Assembly: GCA_023424395.1 (NCBI GenBank)
Contig: JAFADY010000010.1
Span: 62,001 to 126,000, forward strand
DNA: 64,000 bases
Origin: Bacteroidota bacterium
GTDB lineage: Bacteria; Bacteroidota; Bacteroidia; Bacteroidales; Dysgonomonadaceae
Reading direction: 5' to 3'
Position numbers and translations under genes: made by a program. The notes under the pieces were generated by a model. The model was not told the DNA's origin and made no database searches. It was given only the letters and a program-made list of their open reading frames with translations. Positions 44,504-52,065 of this stretch are shown in pieces. Each line of letters opens with the position of its first letter. Position 1 is the first letter of the stretch.

Positions 44504-44511
44504 TACTTTTG
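44504..44511 (+). promoter_or_regulatory. -7 promoter box of rnpB
   Basis: TACTTTTG matches TAnnTTTG and ends six bases before the predicted 5' end of the RNase P RNA at 44517, which is the expected distance. Confidence 0.65.
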
Positions 44512-44516
44512 CAGTT

Positions 44517-44874
44517 GCAGCAGGTTGGTTTGTCGCTTTTCCGTTATCGGAAAGGAGGAAAGTCCGGGCAACACAGGGCGCCATATTTCCTAACAGGAAG
44601 CTGCTCGCGAGGGTAGATGAGCGTAACAGAAAATAACCACCCCGATTTTCGGGGAAAGGGTGAAAAGGTAAGGTAAGAGCTTACCGGATGCTGTGGCAAC
44701 ACGGCATGCCGTACGCATTATGGGTTGCAAGGCCATGTATATCGGATAAATGTAGGGTTGCTCGCCCGATGCCGAGGGGTAGGCCGCTAAAGAACGATGG
44801 CGACATCGGTTCGCAGATAAATGACAAACATCCGTCGATAGACGGAAACAGAACCCGGCTTACAGACCGGCTGC
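44517..44874 (+). ncRNA. rnpB: RNase P RNA (catalytic subunit, bacterial type A)
   Basis: The 358-base RNA has the conserved P4 5' strand GAGGAAAGTCCGGGC (within 44554-44570) and its 3' partner ACAGAACCCGGCTTACAG (44848-44866). It also has the adjacent AGGGTGAAAAGGTAAGGTAAG-like region near 44655 and the P1 helix GCAGC(A)GGTT at 44517-44526 pairing with GACC(G)GCTGC at 44865-44874. It processes tRNA 5' ends. A run of eight T follows immediately, acting as the terminator tail of the P1 region. The BrkB-family gene starts 20 bases downstream. Confidence 0.93.
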
Positions 44875-44885
44875 TTTTTTTTATT
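44875..44885 (+). terminator. T-tract after rnpB
   Basis: TTTTTTTTTATTT directly follows the GC-rich 3' hairpin strand of the RNase P RNA and should end its transcription, although read-through into the BrkB-family gene 20 bases away is possible. Confidence 0.5.
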
Positions 44886-44894
44886 TGATAAGGA

Positions 44895-46274
44895 ATGTTG
44901 AAAAAAAAGAAGGACATAAGCGAAGAAGATAAACCGGGTTTTTTTAAAAGAATAAACCTACAGGTAAAGGAGTGGATTCAGTTTCTTTCTTACGACATTT
45001 GGCGATTAAATCCGGACAATTTTTCCAACAAAAAAAACGTTTTCCATAATGTGCTGAAAACCGTAGTACTCACGGTCAGAAATATCCAAGAGCAGGACTT
45101 GGCGGCCAGTGCCCGATCTTTAACCTATCGCACCATACTTTCACTTGTTCCAATTTTGGCGGTGCTGTTTGCCATAGCCAGAGGATTCGGTTTTGAAAAA
45201 ATCATAGAAAGCCAGCTTTTTGAATACATGGGTGGGCACACCGAGACCGCTACAATGGTTATTGACTTTATCAACAATTCTTTACAACATGCTCAAGGCG
45301 GGGTCTTTGCCGGAATTGGTATTATCGTTTTGCTTTATACCATTATTCTTTTGTTTACCGATATTGAAAATAATTTCAACCGCATTTGGCAAGTATCTTC
45401 GGGTAGAACCATTTACAGGCGGATAACCGATTATTTTGCGTTGGTGCTGTTTATTCCGGTATTTATGCTGCTGCAAAGTTCGTTGAATATCATGATAAGT
45501 TCATCTACTTTGTACTTCGATAAATACAGTTATATCCTGAATCCTATTGTTACGCAAGTTCTTAATATTCTGCCTTATTTTATCATGATAGTCATTCTGA
45601 CATTGCTTTACAAATTCATGCCCAATACAAAAGTGAAGTTTGCAAATGCGCTTATTGGAGGAATTGTTGCCGGTACGGCGCTACAGATTTTTCAGATGAT
45701 TTACTTGAGCGGACAATTGTGGATAACGAAATACAATGCCATCTACGGTACATTTGCGGCCATTCCGTTACTTTTGCTTTGGTTGCAACTTTCGTGGTTT
45801 ATTGTGCTTATCGGAGCCGAACTGACTTATTCGGCACAAAACGTGAATAAATTTTTGTTTGAGAAAGAAACAAAAAATATTAGCAGGAGGTATCGGGATT
45901 TTTTTACCATTATGATTATGTCAACCATTGTAAAAAGATTTGCCGAAGGCGCAGCGCCTTTTACCTCCGATCAGATATCGGAAAAATGCAAAATCCCGCT
46001 CAAGTTAACCAATGATATTATAAACGAACTGCAGAATATTCAATTTGTGCTGCCAACGCCGGCACAAAACGATCTTCGGGTAATGGCATACCAACCCGCT
46101 TTGGATATCAACCTCATTACCATTAATTCGCTGATGTCGAGAGTAGACCAAAAAGGATCGGAAGATTTTCTTATCGATACAAACGGAGAGTTCGCTGCTC
46201 ATTGGGATGCGTTGGTGAATACCCGAATGTGTATGTACGAGGCCGACAGCGATGTCTTGCTCAAAGACCTTTAA
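44895..46274 (+). CDS. YihY/BrkB family inner-membrane protein
   Basis: The 459-residue membrane protein has about six hydrophobic helices in residues 80-330 and the family hallmarks ASARSLTYRTILSLVPILAV, FADIENNFNRIW-type segment (LLFTDIENNFNRIWQV), and YAIYGTFAAIPLLLLWLQLS with YNAIYGTFAAIP. After the last helix there is a cytoplasmic winged-helix-like C-terminal region (about 340-459). The substrate is unknown; the old annotation as ribonuclease BN is not supported. AGGA precedes the ATG. Its stop codon overlaps that of the convergent YgjP-like gene (TTAA). Confidence 0.9.
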   Translation: MLKKKKDISEEDKPGFFKRINLQVKEWIQFLSYDIWRLNPDNFSNKKNVFHNVLKTVVLTVRNIQEQDLAASARSLTYRTILSLVPILAVLFAIARGFGFEKIIESQLFEYMGGHTETATMVIDFINNSLQHAQGGVFAGIGIIVLLYTIILLFTDIENNFNRIWQVSSGRTIYRRITDYFALVLFIPVFMLLQSSLNIMISSSTLYFDKYSYILNPIVTQVLNILPYFIMIVILTLLYKFMPNTKVKFANALIGGIVAGTALQIFQMIYLSGQLWITKYNAIYGTFAAIPLLLLWLQLSWFIVLIGAELTYSAQNVNKFLFEKETKNISRRYRDFFTIMIMSTIVKRFAEGAAPFTSDQISEKCKIPLKLTNDIINELQNIQFVLPTPAQNDLRVMAYQPALDINLITINSLMSRVDQKGSEDFLIDTNGEFAAHWDALVNTRMCMYEADSDVLLKDL

Positions 46275-46984
46275 TCCTTTAGGAGCTCGTAAGATTCCGA
46301 ACTGAATTTCTTTACTTCACGACTTATTTTTTTTGCGTCTTCGCCGCAAAACGAGGAAAGTAATTTCCAAAACTTTTCGCTGTGATTGAGTTCTTTTGTG
46401 TGTGCTAATTCGTGTAATACAATATAATCGATATATTTTTCAGGCAGCAACATCAGGTAAAGTGAGAAATTTATATTCTTTTTTCGGGAGCAGCTGCCCC
46501 ACCTGCCCACACTTTTGTTTATTTTGACCTGATTAAAATCCAATCCGAATTTTTGGGCAAAAAAAGCAGTTTTTTGGGGAAGAATCCGTTTTGCTTCAAA
46601 ACGCATTGCTTGCTTGATCATCTCGCGGATTGTGGTTTGCGTTTCTTCAGATAAAATTTCTATTCGTGAAGGAATGTAAATAAAAAGCAGATTTTCTTTC
46701 AGGCTCATCTTCATGCTGTCTAAAAAATCAGACCTTACAATTTTAACAGAAAAAGAATACGTCTGCAACACGGTATCTTCGTCCATTGGTTTTCTCACCT
46801 TGGGCTTCAACATAAGGAGCCGCGGTTTCATATCGGAAATTACACTGTGTAAATTCTTTAAATTGAAATTGTGAGGTACTGTCAGCTGAATTTGTTGGCC
46901 GTTTTTTCTCGCGATAAATCGCCGTGCCTTTTTGTTCGGCTTTACAATGATCTTTCCTAAATCTTTATCGGTGTATTCAAACAT
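46271..46984 (-). CDS. YgjP-like (DUF45/M48) metal-dependent hydrolase
   Basis: The 237-residue protein is of the YgjP/WLM zinc-peptidase type: KINKSVGRWGSCSRKKNINF near residue 157 and the zinc motif VLHELAHTKELNHSEKFW near 195 (HExxH plus a downstream His). The N-terminal half is a beta-rich region (IIVKPNKKARRFIARKNGQQ). It is cytosolic, with a protease or phosphohydrolase role that has not been settled for the family. The -7 box lies only five bases before the ATG, implying a leaderless or nearly leaderless transcript. Confidence 0.88.
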   Translation of the reverse strand: MFEYTDKDLGKIIVKPNKKARRFIARKNGQQIQLTVPHNFNLKNLHSVISDMKPRLLMLKPKVRKPMDEDTVLQTYSFSVKIVRSDFLDSMKMSLKENLLFIYIPSRIEILSEETQTTIREMIKQAMRFEAKRILPQKTAFFAQKFGLDFNQVKINKSVGRWGSCSRKKNINFSLYLMLLPEKYIDYIVLHELAHTKELNHSEKFWKLLSSFCGEDAKKISREVKKFSSESYELLKD

Positions 46985-46988
46985 ATTG

Positions 46989-46996
46989 CAAATTTA
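46989..46996 (-). promoter_or_regulatory. -7 promoter box of the YgjP-like gene (leaderless)
   Basis: TAAATTTG on the minus strand matches TAnnTTTG and is separated from the ATG at 46984 by only four bases (CAAT), so transcription would begin at or beside the start codon. Confidence 0.5.
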
Positions 46997-47056
46997 CATC
47001 TTTCGTAAAAAACAGAAGACTTTGAAGAAAAAATAATAAAACTGCAAAACATTGTT

Positions 47057-47064
47057 TATCTTTG
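47057..47064 (+). promoter_or_regulatory. -7 promoter box of mlaE-mlaF
   Basis: TATCTTTG matches TAnnTTTG, 28 bases before the mlaE ATG. Confidence 0.6.
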
Positions 47065-47092
47065 TTTCAGGTTTTAAGGTTACACATAATTA

Positions 47093-47842
47093 ATGAAATT
47101 AGTAAGTTCAATAGAAAGTATAGGGGAATATGTCCTTTTGATGAGAGAAACGCTCGCGCCCCCCGACAGGCTTCGTGAATTTTTCAAAGAACTCTTCAAA
47201 GAAATTTACAAACTGGGAGTAAACTCCATTTGGTTGGTAATTGTAATCTCTTTTTTCATTGGCGCTGTTATTGTTATGCAATTAGCAGTAAACCTTACCA
47301 TCCCATTTTTACCAAAATTTACCGTTGGTTTTGTTTCGAGAGAGATCATATTGTTAGAACTCTCTTCCACTATTTTGTGTTTAATACTGGCAGGAAAAGT
47401 CGGTTCCAACATTGCATCGGAATTGGGAACCATGCGAATAACCGAACAGGTTGACGCCCTACAGATTATGGGTGTAAACGCGGCCAATTATTTAATTTTG
47501 CCGAAAATTACCGCATTTGTTGTTTTTATGCCGGTTTTGGTAATTTTCAGTATGTTTTTGGCTTTGGTGGGCGGTTACGTGCTTTGCATCGTTACTGGAA
47601 CGCCTCCCGTACAAACGTATGTTTACGGAATTCAGTTTTATTTTCAGGAGTTTTTTGTGTGGACATCCATTGCAAAATCGATGATCTATGGTTTTATCAT
47701 TGCATCGGTTTCGGCATTTCACGGATATAACGCCAAAGGAGGGTCTATCGAAGTAGGGATGGCAAGTACCAATTCTATTGTCATCAATAATATACTTATT
47801 TTATTGACCGACTTAATGTTCACCCAACTCGTAATGGCATAG
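47093..47842 (+). CDS. mlaE: MlaE family ABC transporter permease
   Basis: The 249-residue inner-membrane protein is the permease of the MlaFEDB-type lipid transporter, which moves phospholipids between inner and outer membranes. It has five or six hydrophobic segments and family patterns FIGAVIVMQLAVNL near residue 57, VGSNIASELGTMRITEQVDALQIMGVN near 100-130, and SAFHGYNAKGGSIEVGMAST near 205. mlaF follows after 13 bases. No MCE-domain (MlaD) gene is in the window, so that subunit must be encoded elsewhere. Confidence 0.93.
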   Translation: MKLVSSIESIGEYVLLMRETLAPPDRLREFFKELFKEIYKLGVNSIWLVIVISFFIGAVIVMQLAVNLTIPFLPKFTVGFVSREIILLELSSTILCLILAGKVGSNIASELGTMRITEQVDALQIMGVNAANYLILPKITAFVVFMPVLVIFSMFLALVGGYVLCIVTGTPPVQTYVYGIQFYFQEFFVWTSIAKSMIYGFIIASVSAFHGYNAKGGSIEVGMASTNSIVINNILILLTDLMFTQLVMA

Positions 47843-47855
47843 GAAAGAATCACAG

Positions 47856-48695
47856 ATGATTGAAGTTAAGAATTTAGTAAAAGAGTTTGAAGGAAGAGTC
47901 GTTCTCGATGATATTTCGGTAAACTTAAAAAGAGGCAGGGTAAATATTATTATCGGGAAAAGCGGTTCAGGGAAAACTGTTTTACTGAAATGCCTTATCG
48001 GATTAATTCGTCCAACATCCGGCACCATCCGTTACAACGGGGTAAACATTATGGAAATGAAGCAAAAGGAGATTAAAAAACTTCGCCGCGACATGGGAAT
48101 GCTCTTTCAAGGCTCGGCTTTGTTCGATTCTAAAACCGTTCTGGAAAACGTAATGTTCCCGCTCGATATGTTTTCCCGAAAAAACAAGCGTGAACGCAGA
48201 AAACGCGCCGAATTCTGTTTAGAAAGGGTAAACTTGTCTCACGCTGCCGATCTCTCTCCATCGGAAATCAGCGGTGGAATGATGAAGCGCGTTGCTATCG
48301 CTCGCGCCATTGCGTTGAACCCTAAGTATTTATTTTGCGACGAACCTAATTCGGGACTCGATCCTAAAACTTCTCAGTTAATTGATGAACTTATTTACGA
48401 TATTACCAACGATTTTGGCATGACCACCATCGTTGTGTCGCACGATATGAATTCTGTGATGAATATCGGCGATAATATTGTTTTTCTCAACGAAGGGCTA
48501 AAGGAGTGGGAAGGAAATAAATCGGAAATCATGGACGCGGAGAATGAAGCGCTGAATGAATTTGTTTTCGCATCAGATTTATTCAAGAAAATTAAAGAAG
48601 CCGATTATATAATTGCAGAAAATGAAGAATGGGAAGAAAAGGAGGAAAAAAGGTTGCAGGAAATAGAACGTGAACGTCGCAAGACCTATGATTGA
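47856..48695 (+). CDS. mlaF: MlaF family ABC transporter ATP-binding protein
   Basis: The 279-residue ATPase carries Walker A GKSGSGKTVLLKCLIGL near residue 37, the ABC signature EISGGMMKRVAIARAI near 142, Walker B KYLFCDEPNSGLDP near 163 and the switch histidine in TIVVSHDMNSV near 195. It energises lipid transport with MlaE. The C-terminus (about 245-279) is a highly charged helix rich in E, K and R that extends past the usual core. Confidence 0.93.
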   Translation: MIEVKNLVKEFEGRVVLDDISVNLKRGRVNIIIGKSGSGKTVLLKCLIGLIRPTSGTIRYNGVNIMEMKQKEIKKLRRDMGMLFQGSALFDSKTVLENVMFPLDMFSRKNKRERRKRAEFCLERVNLSHAADLSPSEISGGMMKRVAIARAIALNPKYLFCDEPNSGLDPKTSQLIDELIYDITNDFGMTTIVVSHDMNSVMNIGDNIVFLNEGLKEWEGNKSEIMDAENEALNEFVFASDLFKKIKEADYIIAENEEWEEKEEKRLQEIERERRKTYD

Positions 48696-48719
48696 TGAGT
48701 AAACAAGCAAAATTAACAA

Positions 48720-48740
48720 ACAATTATCGCGATAAATTGT
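48720..48740. promoter_or_regulatory. Palindrome upstream of sufC, candidate operator
   Basis: TTATCGCGATAA (48724-48735) is a perfect 12-base palindrome within the near-perfect ACAATT...AATTGT frame (48720-48740). Five bases on is TATGTTCG (48741-48748), one mismatch from TAnnTTTG. The position suits a repressor site for the suf genes; the regulator is unknown. Confidence 0.4.
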
Positions 48741-48847
48741 TATGTTCGTAGCAAATAAAATGTTGCATTTTAAAACCACAGAAATAATCTTGTAAGCGGG
48801 GAAAATATATTGTTATCGCCGCTTTTAATAATAATCACACGACCAGT

Positions 48848-49591
48848 ATGTTAAAAATAAAGAATTTACACGCAATTGTAGAAGAAAAAGAAATATTAAA
48901 AGGTGTTGATTTAGAGATCAATGCAGGTGAAGTGCACGCAATTATGGGACCTAACGGATCCGGAAAAAGTACGTTGGCATCGGTGCTTGCAGGAAATCCC
49001 AAATTTGAAGTAACACGTGGTAGCGTAACTTTTGAAGGAAACGATCTGCTGGAAATGGAACCCGAAGACAGAGCGCGGGAAGGAATTTTCCTCAGTTTTC
49101 AGTATCCGGTAGAAATACCCGGCGTGAGTATGGTTAATTTTATGCGCGCGGCCGTAAATGAACAGCGCAAACACAAAGGAGAAGCTTCCATATCGGCATC
49201 TGATTTTCTGAAACTGATGCGCGATAAACGCGAACTGCTGGGTATGGATAGTCAATTGGTGAGCCGCTCCGTAAACGAAGGTTTCTCCGGAGGAGAGAAA
49301 AAGAAAAACGAAATTTTTCAAATGGCTATGCTCAATCCGCGGTTGGCTATTTTGGATGAAACCGATTCCGGTTTGGATATCGACGCCCTCAGAGTGGTGG
49401 CCGCAGGTGTTAACAAGTTGCAGGACAAAGACAACGCAACGCTTGTAATCACTCATTATCAACGGCTGTTGGAATATATAAAACCCGATTTTGTGCACGT
49501 GTTGTACGCGGGAAAGATCATCAAATCGGGCGGGCCGGATTTGGCACACGAACTCGAAGAAAGAGGCTACGACTGGCTTATTAATCCATAA
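48848..49591 (+). CDS. sufC: Fe-S cluster assembly ATPase SufC
   Basis: The 247-residue ABC-type ATPase of the SUF complex has Walker A MGPNGSGKSTLASVLAG near residue 35, Q-loop FLSFQYPVEIPGVSM near 80, signature FSGGEKKKNEIFQMAML near 143, and Walker B AILDETDSGLDIDAL near 170. It drives conformational change of the SufB-SufD scaffold during cluster assembly. In most Bacteroidota sufB precedes sufC; here mlaF does, with a 152-base gap holding a palindromic operator candidate. Confidence 0.97.
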   Translation: MLKIKNLHAIVEEKEILKGVDLEINAGEVHAIMGPNGSGKSTLASVLAGNPKFEVTRGSVTFEGNDLLEMEPEDRAREGIFLSFQYPVEIPGVSMVNFMRAAVNEQRKHKGEASISASDFLKLMRDKRELLGMDSQLVSRSVNEGFSGGEKKKNEIFQMAMLNPRLAILDETDSGLDIDALRVVAAGVNKLQDKDNATLVITHYQRLLEYIKPDFVHVLYAGKIIKSGGPDLAHELEERGYDWLINP

Positions 49592-49611
49592 ACCCGTAAC
49601 CCCAAAACAAA

Positions 49612-50952
49612 ATGATAGAACAACAATATATAGATCTATTTGAACAGTATCGAAGTGAACTCGACGGCAATTCCGTAGAAGGATTGAACCGTCATCGGGA
49701 TGCCGCATTCGAGACGTTCACAAAAATCGGATTCCCAACTTCCAAACAAGAAGATTACAAACACTCCAACATCGTTCGCGCTTTCGACGCAGATTTGGGC
49801 CTGAATTTGCGGAATATACCCATTCCCGTGAATCCGTACGATGCGTTCAAATGCGATGTGCCCAATTTATCTACCTACGTTTATTTTCTCATCAACGACC
49901 GTTATCACACCAACGTACAAAACTCCACGCCGCTTCCCGAAGGCGTTTTTGTGGGTAGCTTGCAGGTTTTTTCCGAACAACACCCTGCTATTTTTGAGAA
50001 ATATTACGCCCAAATTGCCGATTATTCCGATAACGGCGTAGTGGCTTACAACACGATGTTCGCGCAAGACGGTTTTGTAGTGTATGTACCTAAAAACGTA
50101 CAAATTGAAAATCCGCTGCAGTTGATAAATATTCTTCGTGGCGGCGTTGATTTGAACGTGAACCGCCGCATTTTGGTAATTGCCGAAGAAAACGCGCAAG
50201 TGAAACTGCTCGTTTGCGACCACGCCGTGGACGATGTGCATTTTGTGGTAACACAGGTAACGGAAATTTTCGCCGATGCCTCCGCACAGGTAGATTTTTA
50301 CGAGTTAGAGGAAAATTCGGTAAAAGTAACAAGATTGGCTTCGCTTTTTAGCGAACAAATGGAGAAATCCAACGTGGTAACAAGCGGCATTACGCTTCAC
50401 AACGGTTACACGCGCAACAATTATCGCTTCCGCCTGTTGGGCGAACACGCCGAGGCGCACGTGGGTGGATTGGCCATTTGCGATAAAGAGCAACACATAG
50501 ATAATTTCGCTTTTCTCGATCACGCTGTCCCCAACTGCCTGAGCAACGAATTGTTTAAAACTGTATTGGACGAAAAAGCAACCGGTGTTTTCTGTGGAAA
50601 AATTCTTGTAGAAAAAGACGCGCAAAAAACGTTGGCATACCAAACAAACCGGAATTTATGTGCTTCGCCCGATGCGCAAATGTTCTCTAAACCGCAGTTG
50701 GAAATTTATGCCGATGATGTGAAATGCTCGCACGGACTCACTACCGGACAATTGGATCAGGATGCACTTTTCTATCTCCGCGTACGCGGAATTGATAAGG
50801 ATGAAGCCCGACTGTTGCTGATGGTTGCTTTCACACGCGATGTGATCGACCTGATCCGCATCGATACGTTGCAGGAACGCTTGCTACACCTCGTAAACAA
50901 ACGCTTCCGCGGCGAATTGCTGAGGTGTGGAAATTGTAATGTGTGTAAGTAG
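49612..50952 (+). CDS. sufD: Fe-S cluster assembly protein SufD
   Basis: The 446-residue scaffold protein has the N-terminal helical part (GLNRHRDAAFETFTKIGFPT, SKQEDYKHSNIVRAF) and a right-handed beta-helix core ending in the C-terminal helical SufBD region (DDVKCSHGLTTGQLDQDALF, YLRVRGIDKDEARLLLMVAF). It ends CGNCNVCK, an extra two-pair cysteine tail that I do not know as a general SufD feature. It is 20 bases after sufC and is followed by the nuclease gene and sufS. Confidence 0.95.
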   Translation: MIEQQYIDLFEQYRSELDGNSVEGLNRHRDAAFETFTKIGFPTSKQEDYKHSNIVRAFDADLGLNLRNIPIPVNPYDAFKCDVPNLSTYVYFLINDRYHTNVQNSTPLPEGVFVGSLQVFSEQHPAIFEKYYAQIADYSDNGVVAYNTMFAQDGFVVYVPKNVQIENPLQLINILRGGVDLNVNRRILVIAEENAQVKLLVCDHAVDDVHFVVTQVTEIFADASAQVDFYELEENSVKVTRLASLFSEQMEKSNVVTSGITLHNGYTRNNYRFRLLGEHAEAHVGGLAICDKEQHIDNFAFLDHAVPNCLSNELFKTVLDEKATGVFCGKILVEKDAQKTLAYQTNRNLCASPDAQMFSKPQLEIYADDVKCSHGLTTGQLDQDALFYLRVRGIDKDEARLLLMVAFTRDVIDLIRIDTLQERLLHLVNKRFRGELLRCGNCNVCK

Positions 50953-50969
50953 GTATAAGTCTAATTAAG

Positions 50970-50996
50970 AATTGCGAACGCACTGCGCTCGCAATT
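50970..50996. repeat. Palindrome, upstream copy (between sufD and the nuclease gene)
   Basis: AATTGCGAACGCA and TGCGCTCGCAATT flank a single central C, with one mismatch between the arms. It is the same 27-base sequence, apart from one base, as the core of the palindrome inside the nuclease gene at 51307-51335. Confidence 0.75.
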
Positions 50997-51020
50997 CAGT
51001 ATCCAAAAATAGTCAAAAAA

Positions 51021-52034
51021 ATGACCGGAAAATCCAATGGCCCACTTAATGACCGGTTTATTTCGGATATACGAGAAATCATTCATTTAGCGCGTGAAAA
51101 CGCTGCGCGAAGCGTTGATTTTTCGCGTGTTCAGATGTATTGGGCAATAGGGAAACGTATTTTAGAAGAGGAACAAGGAGGAAAAGATAGGGCTGAATAT
51201 GGATCGTATTTACTTAAAAATTTGGCAAAAACCATAGAGCCTGAATACGGAAGTGGATTTTCTATAAGAGTTCTAGAGCAGTGTCGTCAATTTTATCGCA
51301 CTTTTCCAATTGCGAACGCACTGCGTTCGCAATTGAATTGGTTTCAATACCGGCTTCTTATTCAAATAGATGATGCGGACAAGCGTTCATATTACGAACA
51401 CGAATCTGTAAACAATGCTTGGACGGGAAGAGAATTGGAACGACAAATAAACTCTTCACTTTATGAACGTTTGTTATTGAGTAATAATAAAGAATCTGTT
51501 CTTGAAGTTGCCCGAAAAGAGCGTTATCCCCAACAACCTGCCGAAATCATCAAAGATCCGATGGTTTTAGAGTTTTTAGGATTAAAGCGCGAAGAACATT
51601 ACTATGAGAACGATTTGGAAAATGCTCTAATATCTAATTTACAAACCTTTCTGCTTGAGCTTGGTAATGGTTTTTCTTTTGTAGCTCGGCAAAAAAGAAT
51701 ATTGTTGGAAGACGATGAATTTTTTGCGGATTTAGTTTTTTACAATCGATTATTACGTTGTTTTGTAATAATTGAACTTAAAACACACAAAATTACCCAT
51801 CAAGATATAGGCCAATTACAGATGTATGTAAACTATTTTGACAGAACCGAAAAACTTCCCGATGAAAACTTCACAATAGGAATTCTTCTATGCGCCGATA
51901 AAAATAATACTTTAGTAAAATACTCTCTTCCCGAGGATAATTCTGCCATACTAACGAGCAAATATCAACTTTATTTGCCTTCGGAAAAGGAACTTTTAAA
52001 GGAATTGAAGAAAGAATTAATGAATTTTCGGTAA
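51021..52034 (+). CDS. DUF1016 / PDDEXK nuclease domain protein (YhcG-like)
   Basis: The 337-residue protein has an N-terminal DUF1016 helical domain (MYWAIGKRILEEEQGGKDRA, YGSGFSIRVLEQCRQFY, ALRSQLNWFQYRLLI) and a C-terminal PD-(D/E)xK-type nuclease domain (FVARQKRILLEDDEFFADLV with the Asp, then CFVIIELKTHKITHQDIGQL with the ExK). The family often accompanies restriction-modification and other defence loci; its function is not settled. Here it is wedged between sufD and sufS, 68 bases after the former and 31 before the latter. Codons 96-105 consist of a perfect 29-base palindrome also present upstream of the gene. Confidence 0.9.
   Translation: MTGKSNGPLNDRFISDIREIIHLARENAARSVDFSRVQMYWAIGKRILEEEQGGKDRAEYGSYLLKNLAKTIEPEYGSGFSIRVLEQCRQFYRTFPIANALRSQLNWFQYRLLIQIDDADKRSYYEHESVNNAWTGRELERQINSSLYERLLLSNNKESVLEVARKERYPQQPAEIIKDPMVLEFLGLKREEHYYENDLENALISNLQTFLLELGNGFSFVARQKRILLEDDEFFADLVFYNRLLRCFVIIELKTHKITHQDIGQLQMYVNYFDRTEKLPDENFTIGILLCADKNNTLVKYSLPEDNSAILTSKYQLYLPSEKELLKELKKELMNFR
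51307..51335. repeat. Perfect palindrome inside the nuclease coding sequence
   Basis: CAATTGCGAACGCA, a central C, and TGCGTTCGCAATTG give perfect 14-bp arms. It is read in frame as the residues IANALRSQL in the DUF1016 domain, and lies 337 bases from the near-identical copy at 50970-50996 in the same orientation. Confidence 0.8.
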
Positions 52035-52065
52035 TAATAGTAGAATAAAAGTACACACGAAAATA

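Noticed and set aside
48911..49708. 265-codon open frame antisense to sufC
   Set aside because: It lies wholly opposite a gene with complete ABC ATPase motifs, has no recognisable domain and reads as a shadow of the sense codons.
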